Shown one piece after another: positions 1 to 9,142 of a stretch of 31,731 nt of DNA. Position numbers and translations under genes: made by a program. Source of the DNA: a bacterium (lineage in GTDB: Bacteria > Cyanobacteriota > Vampirovibrionia > Obscuribacterales > Obscuribacteraceae); the NCBI GenBank assembly GCA_030431355.1, contig JAUIJG010000003.1, positions 1 through 31,731 on the forward strand. Direction: 5' to 3'. Within the stretch, counting starts at the first letter, position 1. Every line of letters starts with the position of its first letter. The notes below the pieces were generated by a model. The model was not told the origin of the DNA. It ran no database searches and worked only from the letters and a program-made list of their open reading frames with translations.

Positions 1-417
1 CTTACAGTTGCTGTTCTAAGTTTCCTGGGCAAAGACAACGCGACTGTCTCCAAACAAGACCATGAATCGCACAAGTCGACTCACTCGCGACCTTTGAGCC
101 CCCCTACCAAACTGCCGGAGCCCATTCGCACCAGCCACGAAGAGCTTGCTCCAGGTGGCACCGGACTTGGTGCAGACAGCCTAATGGGAGCAAAGAAAAA
201 CGAAGTTAGAAAAGAAGAAAGAGAGAATAGAAGCAAGAGTCTACAGACTAAAAAAGCTACAAGCACTCCGACAAAATCAGCACCCGCAAGAACCTACTCT
301 AAACCGGCAAAAGAACTTCGCTCTGCCTCCTACTACCTCAAGAAACTTGATGGCAAAGCCCGGGGAGCAGGAAGAAAAATTGATAAAAAGCTGCAACGGC
401 TTATCAATAAGCTGTAA
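1..417 (+). CDS. C-terminal part of a Lys/Arg-rich protein (5' truncated by window edge)
   Basis: The reading frame is open from base 1 to a TAA at 415-417, so the start lies before the window; 138 codons are visible. An internal TTG at 94 could be read as a start but has no ribosome binding site, so I treat the gene as partial. The first visible residues (LTVAVLSFLG) are hydrophobic and may be the end of a membrane segment or signal peptide. A Ser/Pro/Thr-rich stretch follows, then a strongly basic tail with repeated Lys/Arg/Ser and a final amphipathic segment (KKLQRLINKL). I recognise no family. The basic, low-complexity tail suggests binding to nucleic acid, membrane or cell wall, but this is only inference. 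It converges with the next gene across 87 bp. Confidence 0.6.
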   Translation, partial: LTVAVLSFLGKDNATVSKQDHESHKSTHSRPLSPPTKLPEPIRTSHEELAPGGTGLGADSLMGAKKNEVRKEERENRSKSLQTKKATSTPTKSAPARTYSKPAKELRSASYYLKKLDGKARGAGRKIDKKLQRLINKL

Positions 418-504
418 AACCGACTATCTTTCGGAAGTAACTGTAAGCTGTATATAGATTAAGTAGAGTCAGATAATGATGCAGAATTCTGCTTTCAGAT
501 AAAG

Positions 505-2607
505 CTAAAGCTCAGCTATCTCTTCTGCCACCATAACCAACTTCTCCTTAATAGAGCGCAGCCTTCTAGACTCATCCATCACTTCGGTAACTCGTCTTAC
601 ATTGTCGCTACGCATCGCTTCCATACCCTCGGAATGGAGTGCTTCCAGGGCATCTTCGATGCCGGAAACAACAACACAACAAGCATCCACCACGCTCTCC
701 TGGGCAGAGTCTACTTGCACTTTGATGGACTCGGCGGCGGCGGCTTCGGCGGTCAATATCGGCTCGGTATGACGTTTGCTCAACTTGATCTTATCCCGGA
801 GCCGGTCTCTACCGGCCTGGCTTGCCGGGTCGGAATGGTCGATGGCTGTATTGGATTGGCCGGCAGAGCCGTCCGCGGACTCATGGGCTCTTTTGTGAGT
901 GGATTCTTGGTAAGTCACAGGGGCTTCTCCATTTTGTCTGCTCGCAAGCGAAGGGATAATTTCGGTCTGATTCTCTTTCATCAACTGTGGTGCTGATTTA
1001 GAAAGTACGCTATCTGCATCTTCAACTTCGGCGATCCTTTGAACAGGAACAACTTCCCTGGCCGGCTCCTCTTCAAGGCTGGCTTCCAACTGACCAGGCA
1101 GGTCTTCAGCCCCGCCAGGCGCCAAATCATCGAAGGGATTGGACGGCTCTGAAGGCTCTGAAAAGTCAGATGCTGAAACAGAAGCTTGACTGTGCGCCTG
1201 GTGTTCCGGCTCCATGGCTGCCGCAGGCGCAGGGAATGGTGAAGGCATTGAACCAGGAGGTGGAGTAACGATAGGCGTGGATGCTGCCGGAGCCTGAGCT
1301 GCCGGAGCGGATGCGGCTGGCTGCGCGGCTGCTTGTGATGGAACCGGTGCGGAATGACTGTCCGGAGAGCTGGCAGGAGAAGCCGGCGAGGTCGTAGGAG
1401 CTGGAGAAGAAGCTGAAGTCGGAACGGGTCTTGCAACCTCTTCATCTATCAGCGTACTCTTCTCCTTTCGACCGAACTCGTATATAGGTGCTTCTTTCGA
1501 CCCAGTGGCGGAAGGCGCCTCTGGTGTCGCAGGTACTGCGACATCGGGCACGGCAGCAGCCCTGGCACTAGCCTTAGCTGCAGCAGCTCTCAACTCCGAC
1601 TCGGCTGCAAAAGCCCGCAATTCAGCTTCTATATCCGAAGTCAAAGTTGGCTTGGCGATGGTGCCTGGCTCGGCTTCGGCTGCTGCGGCTGCTGCGGAAG
1701 ACTCTGCCACTCCCTGCTGTGGTCTGGGTAAATCTTCCTGGGTACTCTTAGCCAGGGTAGCCAGTGGCTTTTGGACCGGCTCCGGTGATTGCTTGGGTTG
1801 GGAGGGAAGCTGCTCACCAGGATGCAAAGCTTCCAGCTCATCATCCAACTCCTCAAAAGTTCTACCCGGCTCCACAGCTTCCGCATCCTGTTGCCTGGAG
1901 GTGGAGAGGGTGAACTTATCGGTGGATACAGCTTCGCCCCGGGTCACTTTAATCAACTGACCCAGAAGCCGACGGCTCAGCCGGGGGAACTCATCTAAGC
2001 TAATCTTGACTCCATCTATGCCCCAGGAGCTTGAGTCTTGAACACTGAGCTTTTTAAGATTGAGAAAGAGCGGAAAGTCGGACTCTTCAGGGTCAAAGCC
2101 GACCAGAAAGTCCGTGGGAATTATGTAGACATCCACCGAACCGTCGGTGCAATAAAAGACCATGGAATACTCGTCCGATGAGAGATGGCCTTTCATGAAC
2201 CGGACCTTGCGCCGGTTGAAGTGGTCTATCTTCTCCTGGAAATTCTCCGGTCTGGAACAATTAATTACAAACTCGCCCTTCTTATTGAACTCGTAAGAGT
2301 AGCGCTGGAGGCTATCAAAAATGATATCCACCAGTCGAGGCATGGTCATCTGGGAAGCATCCAGTAGCTTACCAGGCATGATGGTTTCATCCGCCGACAT
2401 CGCCGAATCGTCCATCTTAACCAGCCAGCCCATGGTCTCTTCACCGTTGAAATTCGAATCAACGCCTCGCACAGTCCTGATTTTGGACTTTAGAATCTGG
2501 GCTCGAAGTCTCGCTTCTTGCTGGGTCTCAGCGGCGGTGGTTCCCAAAGCGGGAGCATCTTGCCGGGTCTCTCCATGGTTGCGTTCTCTACTTTCGTCTT
2601 CTGCCAC
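505..2607 (-). CDS. 700-aa cytoplasmic protein with conserved-looking N-domain and long Ala/Pro/Ser linker; function unknown
   Basis: Start is GTG at 2605-2607. An in-frame TGA lies four codons upstream, so no longer form is possible, and GAGG sits 7 bases before the GTG. Residues about 45-225 look globular, with alternating strands and helices (for example FVINCSRPENF, YSMVFYCTDGSVDVYIIP). Residues about 230-540 are low complexity, rich in Ala, Pro, Ser and Glu, with an alanine run near 305. The last 90 residues are predicted helical and charged and could form a coiled coil (REVTEVMDESRRLRSIKEKL-like heptads). No signal peptide or membrane segment is seen. The architecture of a globular head, flexible tether and helical tail suggests a scaffold or adaptor, but I do not recognise the family. 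It has its own promoter just upstream. Confidence 0.8.
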   Translation of the reverse strand: MAEDESRERNHGETRQDAPALGTTAAETQQEARLRAQILKSKIRTVRGVDSNFNGEETMGWLVKMDDSAMSADETIMPGKLLDASQMTMPRLVDIIFDSLQRYSYEFNKKGEFVINCSRPENFQEKIDHFNRRKVRFMKGHLSSDEYSMVFYCTDGSVDVYIIPTDFLVGFDPEESDFPLFLNLKKLSVQDSSSWGIDGVKISLDEFPRLSRRLLGQLIKVTRGEAVSTDKFTLSTSRQQDAEAVEPGRTFEELDDELEALHPGEQLPSQPKQSPEPVQKPLATLAKSTQEDLPRPQQGVAESSAAAAAAEAEPGTIAKPTLTSDIEAELRAFAAESELRAAAAKASARAAAVPDVAVPATPEAPSATGSKEAPIYEFGRKEKSTLIDEEVARPVPTSASSPAPTTSPASPASSPDSHSAPVPSQAAAQPAASAPAAQAPAASTPIVTPPPGSMPSPFPAPAAAMEPEHQAHSQASVSASDFSEPSEPSNPFDDLAPGGAEDLPGQLEASLEEEPAREVVPVQRIAEVEDADSVLSKSAPQLMKENQTEIIPSLASRQNGEAPVTYQESTHKRAHESADGSAGQSNTAIDHSDPASQAGRDRLRDKIKLSKRHTEPILTAEAAAAESIKVQVDSAQESVVDACCVVVSGIEDALEALHSEGMEAMRSDNVRRVTEVMDESRRLRSIKEKLVMVAEEIAEL

Positions 2608-2645
2608 TTCCTTGCCTCAAAAGTCTGGAAACTCTGGTCTTGAAA

Positions 2646-2674
2646 ATTATACCCGTCTGGTTTGAACGCCAAAA
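2646..2674 (-). promoter_or_regulatory. Promoter for the 700-aa protein gene
   Basis: On the minus strand a perfect TATAAT -10 box (2646-2651) lies 17 bases from a weak -35 (TTTTGG, 2669-2674). Predicted transcription start is near 2639, giving a leader of about 30 bases with GAGG before the GTG start. Confidence 0.55.
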
Positions 2675-2681
2675 CCAAAAA

Positions 2682-2702
2682 GGGAGCAATCAAATTGCTC
2701 CC
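2682..2702 (-). terminator. Rho-independent terminator after the small secreted protein gene
   Basis: Perfect 9-bp stem (GGGAGCAAT / ATTGCTCCC) with a 3-base loop. Read on the minus strand it is followed by TTTTTGGTTTT. It lies 60 bases beyond the stop of the gene at 2763-3149 and just ahead of the next gene's promoter, separating the two same-strand units. Confidence 0.85.
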
Positions 2703-2762
2703 TTTCCTTTATCCACTCTAGGTCGGTTTCTATCGGCTCGGATACTCGGGCATCCGCGCCAA

Positions 2763-3149
2763 CTAGTCCAGGTCTCCCAGGGAGAACGTGTCAGCACCGA
2801 ATGGCTGATCTCCGCCGGATCCAACAACTGCGTTTTTGGGTCCGAGGTAAAGACCTTCCAGCGTTCCGGTAAACAGGCCTACGGGCAGACCCACCAGAGC
2901 GCCACCCATCTTGAACACTGGATTGCTATCTTCACCAGCGACCTGATTGGTAGTCTCCACCGTGTTACCGAAGAACTTCCTCAAAACCGCAATCGGTGTT
3001 CCGATGATGGTACCGGCGGTAAAGGCAGTCACAGCCACAGGAACCTTAACTGCTGTCTCCATTGCGTCACCGGCATCCGCGCTCGCAGGAATTTGAGCGG
3101 CTAAAGATACTGCCAGGGCGCAAGTTAGAGAAACCAGACTTTTTTTCAT
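2763..3149 (-). CDS. Small secreted Gly/Val-rich protein, function unknown
   Basis: 128 aa. The N-terminus is a textbook Sec signal peptide: MKKS, a hydrophobic core (LVSLTCALAVSLAA), and cleavage after ASA at residue 24. The mature protein (about 104 aa) is rich in Gly, Val and Thr and has two mildly hydrophobic stretches (VAVTAFTAGTIIGTPIAVL and MGGALVGLPVGLFTG) that resemble each other in having small residues and a TPI/LPV turn, so it may associate with membrane. The ATG at 3147-3149 is preceded by AGAGGG at suitable spacing. Transcription ends at the hairpin at 2682-2702. No known domain recognised. Confidence 0.8.
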   Translation of the reverse strand: MKKSLVSLTCALAVSLAAQIPASADAGDAMETAVKVPVAVTAFTAGTIIGTPIAVLRKFFGNTVETTNQVAGEDSNPVFKMGGALVGLPVGLFTGTLEGLYLGPKNAVVGSGGDQPFGADTFSLGDLD

Positions 3150-3337
3150 TGGGGAAACCCTCTTCGAAATGGATGTGTGTTAATCAAAAGGCGTCTCAGT
3201 TTTACCATTTCAAACGGAATAAGGAAAATCCGTATATCGCCGCAGGCGACAGTAGCAACACATATTAAGGTCATCTGGATATACTTGGTCATTCAACACC
3301 CTTTACGGGACCTCTGACCTCCAGTAAATTGAAAACA

Positions 3338-5704
3338 ATGGAAGATACTACCTGCAAAATTTGCGGCAAATCCAAGTCCACCGACAAAAGTGGCTCTATT
3401 ACCCAGTTTTTGTCGCTTTGCAGCTGTGACCTACTGGCCACGGAAAAATCAGATGCCCCGGAACTTAAAATCTGCGAACTTTGTGGAAAGAGAATAGACC
3501 AGGGTCGCAGCGGCACAATTACCCAGTTCGTATTCCGGTCCGACAACTGCTTCTGCCGGAGACCGGTAACTGGTAGCGACTCAAAAGAATCCTCTGGCAA
3601 GATAGCTAAAGGTCCAGCTTTTGCCGGCTATCTGGAGGACAATGACCAGCCGGAGCTGGAATTACCTGCCGACGAGTTCCCCCGGGAGAGATACATGCCT
3701 CTGGCGGAGATCGCCAGGGGAGCGAGTGGAACAGTGTACAAAGCCCGAGATAAAGTCTTGAAAAAGATCGTGGCGGTTAAAACTCTGCATGTTCTAAACG
3801 CAGACGACCTGATCCAGTTTCAAGAAGAAGCCAGAGCGACAAGCCGACTGGACCATCGCAATATCGTTGACATTCTCGACTTTGGCGCCACCGATTCAGG
3901 CATACCATATATGGTGCTAGAACATCTGCCCGGCCGCTCCCTGGATCTGATTCTGGATGAGTTTGGTCCCTTACCCTGGGAACAAGTCAAAGCAATAGCC
4001 CGGGAACTTGCGCTGGCTCTTGAACATGCCCATAGGCAGGGGGTTTTCCACCGAGACATAAAACCATCCAACGTTATCTGCATAAAGCTGGAGCCGGGAA
4101 GCGTGGAGTTAAAATTGATAGATTTCGGCATCGCCAAACTATCTGAACTAACTGGTCAGCTAACCGAATTCCAGGGAAAAACCATGGCCGGCACGCCGAC
4201 ATATATGAGCCCGGACATACCGAACGGCTATTCATATACCGCTGCTTCCGAAATTTACTCCCTGGGCTGCTTGCTCTACGAGCTTTTGTCAGGTCAACCT
4301 CCATTCAAAGCGGATACAGCCCTTGAGACGATGGCGATGCACGCGAACAACGAAGCACCGGCACTAAATGCGGTTTCATCGATTGAGGTCCCACTGGAAG
4401 CAAGCAATCTTCTGGCAGCCTGCATTGCCAAGAATCCAGAGGAGAGACCGCAATCGATGGAGTCATTCCTCTCATCACTGGAGGAGATTGAAAGAGAGGG
4501 TGAGACCTCAAATTTAACCGATACTCAAATTGAAAACGAAGATCAAGAACTTGAGTCTCCTGATTCGAAAAGAAGAAGAACACGACCCGGGACACTTCTT
4601 TTGGCAGTCACCGCTTCCATCCTGCTTATCGGCATGGTGGCTATTTTCTTCTTCCAGGGCAGCAATTCAAAAACGAGGAAGAAAGTGTTAAAGAAACCCA
4701 GCGTTGCCTCCGACAGGTACTTAAGCGTTATCGACACTCTCAAACGAGAGAATCAAACGCTCGATCCATTTCAGGCGGTTCCATCCCAAACAGTTACGGA
4801 GAAGAAAGCTTTTCCATTCAACCAGAACATGTCAAACGAAGAGCTGGACGTAACAGCCGAAAACATCCTCATAAAAGCGGTAGATAGAGGTTCAAGACCC
4901 GACAAATTCGGCATGGTCGAGATTATCGAAGCGACCGACAGCGACCTGGCTAAAATCTCGGAAAAGGGAGAGGAAAACCAGTCTCTTAAGATGTTGAACA
5001 TAAAGAGTAAAACAATCACAGGTGATGGATTCAAGCATATCAATGGGCAAGACCTGAAGAAGATTATTCTTTACTGCCCATCACTGACAAACCAGGGACT
5101 GAGCAATCTTAGAAAATTCAAAAAACTTAAAACCATTTATTTCGCCTCCGCCCCCGGTATCACTGCCCAGGGAATTGCCCAACTTGGACAGCTGCCGCTA
5201 CTCAACACTATCGAAGTCTCCTTCGAAGGTGTTAATCCTGATTTTTTCAGGGGTATTCCGGCTCTAAAGCATATAAGTTATCTCTACGTTCGTTCGAACA
5301 ACACCTTCATCCATACAGAATTAATGCCGATTTCCGGATGCAAAAATATAACCACCACAAAATTTTCAAAAGTGATTTTTGACAAAAGGCTGGCCGACAT
5401 CCTGACCACATTGCCAAATTTAAAACGCCTGGAAATATTAGAGTGCAGAGTTTCTACAGGAGCATACAACACCATCTTGGATTTGCCGATATCATCACTG
5501 CGAATGAATCATACGCCTTGCACCGGAGAACAGTTTCTCTCGTTCACCCAGATTAAGACGCTAAAAATTTTGTCGGTGGTCAACAACGACAAGATTGATA
5601 CTTTCTACAGAAGGATTTTCACATCCCGAAGACCCGACGTGAAAGTAAAAGTCGCCGACATAGAGCAAAAAGGCAGGATGCTCAGAATGCTGGAAGAGAA
5701 CTAG
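3338..5704 (+). CDS. Membrane Ser/Thr protein kinase with twin Cys-rich N-terminal repeats and extracytoplasmic LRR-like domain
   Basis: 788 aa from the ATG at 3338; an in-frame TTG three codons earlier is less likely. Two tandem Cys-rich modules come first: C6xxC9...C28xC30 and C46xxC49...C71xC73, each with GK and SGxITQF between the cysteine pairs, probably zinc-binding. The kinase domain covers about 115-380: Gly-loop ARGASGTVYKA, VAVK Lys148, HRDIKPSN (Asp240), DFG (Asp262), and GTPTYMSPD in place of the APE motif. The normally invariant Asp of the alpha-F motif (DxxSLG) is Glu (SEIYSLG). One membrane span follows at about 420-440. The outer part (about 540-780) contains irregular leucine-rich repeats (LKKIILYCPSLTNQGLSNL and similar), a likely ligand sensor. 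This is a Hanks-type (PknB-like) layout with a non-PASTA sensor. It ends convergently on the next gene, sharing a CTAG stop. Kinase call is firm; target unknown. Confidence 0.92.
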   Translation: MEDTTCKICGKSKSTDKSGSITQFLSLCSCDLLATEKSDAPELKICELCGKRIDQGRSGTITQFVFRSDNCFCRRPVTGSDSKESSGKIAKGPAFAGYLEDNDQPELELPADEFPRERYMPLAEIARGASGTVYKARDKVLKKIVAVKTLHVLNADDLIQFQEEARATSRLDHRNIVDILDFGATDSGIPYMVLEHLPGRSLDLILDEFGPLPWEQVKAIARELALALEHAHRQGVFHRDIKPSNVICIKLEPGSVELKLIDFGIAKLSELTGQLTEFQGKTMAGTPTYMSPDIPNGYSYTAASEIYSLGCLLYELLSGQPPFKADTALETMAMHANNEAPALNAVSSIEVPLEASNLLAACIAKNPEERPQSMESFLSSLEEIEREGETSNLTDTQIENEDQELESPDSKRRRTRPGTLLLAVTASILLIGMVAIFFFQGSNSKTRKKVLKKPSVASDRYLSVIDTLKRENQTLDPFQAVPSQTVTEKKAFPFNQNMSNEELDVTAENILIKAVDRGSRPDKFGMVEIIEATDSDLAKISEKGEENQSLKMLNIKSKTITGDGFKHINGQDLKKIILYCPSLTNQGLSNLRKFKKLKTIYFASAPGITAQGIAQLGQLPLLNTIEVSFEGVNPDFFRGIPALKHISYLYVRSNNTFIHTELMPISGCKNITTTKFSKVIFDKRLADILTTLPNLKRLEILECRVSTGAYNTILDLPISSLRMNHTPCTGEQFLSFTQIKTLKILSVVNNDKIDTFYRRIFTSRRPDVKVKVADIEQKGRMLRMLEEN

Positions 5705-8676
5705 AGCAATAGCTTTTCTCTGGCTTTGGCTTCATCCGCGTATCCACTTCTATCCAGCACTTCCACCCAGTCCCTGACCGCCTTTTTATAGTTGTAACTG
5801 GACTTGCCGCTTGTGGAAGCGATGGATTCTATGGCTCCGTCAAAACTCTTTTCTGCAGACTTCATCCATGTTTCACTCTTGGCTTTGTCAGCAAGGCTAA
5901 CTTTCAAAAGTTCACGGGCAAGTCGCAATCTATAGCCGCTGGAGAGACTCGGAGGCAATTCCTTGATGATTGCTGCGTACAGTGGGGGGATTTTCTCGAA
6001 CTTTCTTGTCTCCATGTACTTTTTCACCAGCGCGTCGATGGCATTTTCATAATCACTGCTACCCGGAAGGAAACCACGGGTGGTTCTAGCCGAAGAGAAG
6101 GCTTTCAACAGAGCATCATCGGCCTGGTCTAGAAGAGACAAGCGCGTGAAGTCCTCGGACAATCGCGCTAAAAGCGGAGAGACGAATGCTCTATGCCAGC
6201 CATCCGAATCTATCTTCTTAAAAGTAGCCGCAGCCTCTTCGTAAGTTTTCACCCCTTTTTTCTTTTCGCCAGCCAAAAGAAGCAGTCTCGCTAACTCGAA
6301 CTTTCCTTTTGTCTCACGGGACTCGCTGCCGGGCACATTGGAGGCGATGGTCGACAGATATCGCTCCTGAAAACGACTGGCATCGGCATATCGCTTCTTG
6401 TCCTCGGCAAACCGGACCATACTCGGGAGCCACCTGAGGTCGAACTCTCTCTTATCGTTAAATCGCTTCAGTCTAACTTCGTAAATGTAATCTCCCAGCT
6501 CATCTTTCAGTTTCTGGTTCTTAGAACTTGGCCGCTCTCCCATAAAGGGATTGAGACTGATACCATGATTAGTATTAGCATCAAAGTTGCGGATTATTCC
6601 CTTAAGAACGGGCAAGTATCTATCTGCCCCATCCAATTCCACTACCTCTTTCAAAAGCTTATTAACGGTATAAAGCTCTGAGGATCCAGCAGGAGCGTTG
6701 CTAACCTCTTTTGACTGAAGCGCTTTCTCTATCGCTGTCATCTGGTTTCCCAAGTCGCTTAACTCTCCAGATTCTATGTAAGCAAGACAGAGACTAACCC
6801 GCCTGCCGACCAACTGCCACGGCTTGGGATTTTTCATCTTCTCCAGTTCCGAGAGCTTATTCTTATTGAGCGAGATGCGACTCTCACTTTGCGCCTTTTC
6901 CGCCTTGTTCAATATTTTGCTCTGCCTGGCCGCTTCCGATTCCTTACCCTGGGCAAGAAGCTCATGGGAATAGTACTTGCGTAACAGTTCGGCGGAACGC
7001 TGATATCGCTTGTTCGGCGAATCAGAAAGAAAGGCAATAGTCTCTTTGTACAAACCGACTAACTGCTCTTCTTTGCCTTCTTCCTTGAGGACTTCGGCAA
7101 GCGATTGAAAAGCACTCTGGTTATAGCCGTTCACTTTGAGCAGCAACAGATAATAAGCTCTTGCGATCTTCTCCCTATTCTCTTTGCGCACCCGGGAACT
7201 ACCGCCCGGCTTTTGAGAACGGAAAGCGTATAGATAACCTCTCAACGCGCCCAGGGCAGCATTTGCGTAGGAGTTTCTGCCCGCGAATCTGGTGGGAGTA
7301 AAGTTTGGCGCGTAGTTCTCCACCATCTCGACAATCTCACCTGTGCTCTTGTCAGAGAGACTCTGGGCTTCAGCCACCTTCATTTTACTGAGAAGCACAG
7401 GAATTCTAGCCAGGGAGTCCCGGGGAAAGTTCTTCTGCAAATAATCCAGAGCTTGAGTCAAAATAGATGACGCTTCCGGCAACTCTTCCTCTTTTGTGAG
7501 CAGCTCTGCCAGCTGTCTATAGGCTCTCAAAACCTGACGCTCATCCACCGGACTCTGCTCCAACACCAGATTTAGTATCTTTCTTCGTTGGGCGATCATC
7601 TCATCGCGTCCCGAGTTCACCGATTGAAGACTATACTTCGACTCCGCCAAGAGGAGCTTCACAGCAGGATCTATATCGCTTCCTGATCCTACAATCTTCT
7701 GGGCACCATCCACAAATATCCTGTATGAAGAGCTACGATCCGATGGAATAATAGAAGGCATAGTAGTACGACGGGCAAGCCCAATTAGAATATAAACGAA
7801 AGCGTTCTTCTCCTGCTTGCTCAATTCAGACGCAAGGCCGGTGGCAAGTTCCAGGGATTCCCGGGCTTTCACCTTCTCTCCCTTGCGCAGATATCTCTCC
7901 GCTTGCAGTGCGTATATGGTGGCAGCCGCGTAAGTAAGCCCTCGTTTTTTGCGATCGGCAGCCAGGGTAGTCAACTGATCAACATCAAGCTCTTCACCAC
8001 CGCTGGCACGACCTCGGTCCGAGAACTCCGGGATATCAATCTCCTCATATAGCCGCTTCAGCTTAGATTCGAAACTTCTGTCCTCTCCGGAATATGGCGT
8101 GGTCTTCCTTTTCTGCCCGGAAGAGGTGCCGCCAGGGGTCTGTGAGCCAACACCGGATCGTCTGTAAGATGAGCCCATGCCGGAGATATAAACACTACCG
8201 CCGGCGCCCCTGATGCTGCGCCCGCCGTGTCCACCGCCAACGCTTATCCGTCGTCTTCTGAAGTTGCCCGAAGCCAACTCCTTAAAATCAATTTCCAGAG
8301 TGAGAGTTGAATCGGTAATTGTGCCGGGAACAGGTCCTGCCACAAAACCCTGCAACTTGTCTCTTATATCCTTTTGGACCGCGTCCTCCGGACGAGGCGC
8401 AAGAAAAACAACATCTTTTAGTTTGCCGCTCTCGTCAAACTCAAACCTGAACCCGGAATTATCGGGGGCTTTTACCTCTTTGAGCCTCCCGGAGATCGAG
8501 GCTAAAGTACTCTCCTCGTAATCCTGTAGGCTATTATCGAGATTTATGCGCCCCCCTGACTTCAATGAGATGTTGTAAGCGGACACGGGAGACACCGCAA
8601 AAGAGAGCGCAAGACACAAAAGAACGCTGTAACCGCATGAATCCTTGATACCAGACAATTTAGGGAATCGCATCAT
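5701..8676 (-). CDS. Large secreted alpha-helical repeat (TPR-like) protein, function unknown
   Basis: About 991 aa. I place the start at the tandem ATGs at 8671-8676 because GGAGAGAG precedes them directly; an upstream ATG at 8701-8703 would add nine residues and has only a weak AGG. The N-terminus is then a Sec signal peptide with cleavage after PVSA. A small domain follows (about 35-140), then a Gly/Arg/Ser-rich segment (RRRRISVGGGHGGRS and repeats of SGMGSSYRRSG), then about 780 residues of amphipathic helices with the Ala/Leu/Tyr pattern of degenerate TPR or Sel1-like repeats (AAATIYALQAERYLRKGEKVKARESL). Likely a periplasmic or surface scaffold. It may be cotranscribed with the membrane protein gene 70 bp upstream. 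Confidence 0.85.
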   Translation of the reverse strand: MMRFPKLSGIKDSCGYSVLLCLALSFAVSPVSAYNISLKSGGRINLDNSLQDYEESTLASISGRLKEVKAPDNSGFRFEFDESGKLKDVVFLAPRPEDAVQKDIRDKLQGFVAGPVPGTITDSTLTLEIDFKELASGNFRRRRISVGGGHGGRSIRGAGGSVYISGMGSSYRRSGVGSQTPGGTSSGQKRKTTPYSGEDRSFESKLKRLYEEIDIPEFSDRGRASGGEELDVDQLTTLAADRKKRGLTYAAATIYALQAERYLRKGEKVKARESLELATGLASELSKQEKNAFVYILIGLARRTTMPSIIPSDRSSSYRIFVDGAQKIVGSGSDIDPAVKLLLAESKYSLQSVNSGRDEMIAQRRKILNLVLEQSPVDERQVLRAYRQLAELLTKEEELPEASSILTQALDYLQKNFPRDSLARIPVLLSKMKVAEAQSLSDKSTGEIVEMVENYAPNFTPTRFAGRNSYANAALGALRGYLYAFRSQKPGGSSRVRKENREKIARAYYLLLLKVNGYNQSAFQSLAEVLKEEGKEEQLVGLYKETIAFLSDSPNKRYQRSAELLRKYYSHELLAQGKESEAARQSKILNKAEKAQSESRISLNKNKLSELEKMKNPKPWQLVGRRVSLCLAYIESGELSDLGNQMTAIEKALQSKEVSNAPAGSSELYTVNKLLKEVVELDGADRYLPVLKGIIRNFDANTNHGISLNPFMGERPSSKNQKLKDELGDYIYEVRLKRFNDKREFDLRWLPSMVRFAEDKKRYADASRFQERYLSTIASNVPGSESRETKGKFELARLLLLAGEKKKGVKTYEEAAATFKKIDSDGWHRAFVSPLLARLSEDFTRLSLLDQADDALLKAFSSARTTRGFLPGSSDYENAIDALVKKYMETRKFEKIPPLYAAIIKELPPSLSSGYRLRLARELLKVSLADKAKSETWMKSAEKSFDGAIESIASTSGKSSYNYKKAVRDWVEVLDRSGYADEAKAREKLLL

Positions 8677-8746
8677 CTCTCTCCAGGTTGGAATTCGAAT
8701 CATTCTAACCTAGTATGCCGCAAGCTGCCTGAAATTAGCCGATATG

Positions 8747-9142
8747 CTACCTGGGAACCCTCTTAAAGGGCCTCTCAATTTTGTAATAGAAGGGTTTATT
8801 CTTTGCTGCTTCTTTCTCAGCTTTTGACTTCATCTCCACTAACCCGGCGGTAGCCAGTGAGCCCACAAAGAGTACGAATAAGAAAACCGCATACCTGCGA
8901 TATTTGAACTTCTTTGGAATCTTCTTAAAACCGGCATAGTAAGCGAATGGAATAAAAACAGGAAAGATCCAGGTAGCAAACAAAGCGGCTCCCCAGGCTT
9001 GATTCATCTCCATGCACTGGAGTTTGTGGAAAGGAGAGATGCACAGATTAGCCACTGTCATGACCAGCGCTCCCGGCAAACCCATCCCGGGAATAAAGCC
9101 GAAAACAGCAATCATTATTGAGATGATAATCGCCCACTTCAT
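8747..9142 (-). CDS. Small membrane protein with three predicted spans
   Basis: 131 aa. Hydrophobic spans at about 3-32, 48-70 and 83-102, followed by a basic/charged cytoplasmic-looking tail (EMKSKAEKEAAKNK...). The start ATG at 9140-9142 has no close ribosome binding site (GAGG lies 15 bases away). A good promoter is at 9205-9233. The next gene downstream on the strand is the large secreted repeat protein, so the two could form an operon. No recognisable family. Confidence 0.7.
   Translation of the reverse strand: MKWAIIISIMIAVFGFIPGMGLPGALVMTVANLCISPFHKLQCMEMNQAWGAALFATWIFPVFIPFAYYAGFKKIPKKFKYRRYAVFLFVLFVGSLATAGLVEMKSKAEKEAAKNKPFYYKIERPFKRVPR

Noticed and set aside
481..492. GCAGAATTCTGC palindrome as a terminator for the first gene
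   Set aside because: Stem of four usable pairs and only TTTC after it; too weak.
1505..1960. Plus-strand frame rich in Ala/Ser opposite the 700-aa gene
   Set aside because: It mirrors the Ala/Pro-coding repeat of the real gene on the other strand and has no ribosome binding site.
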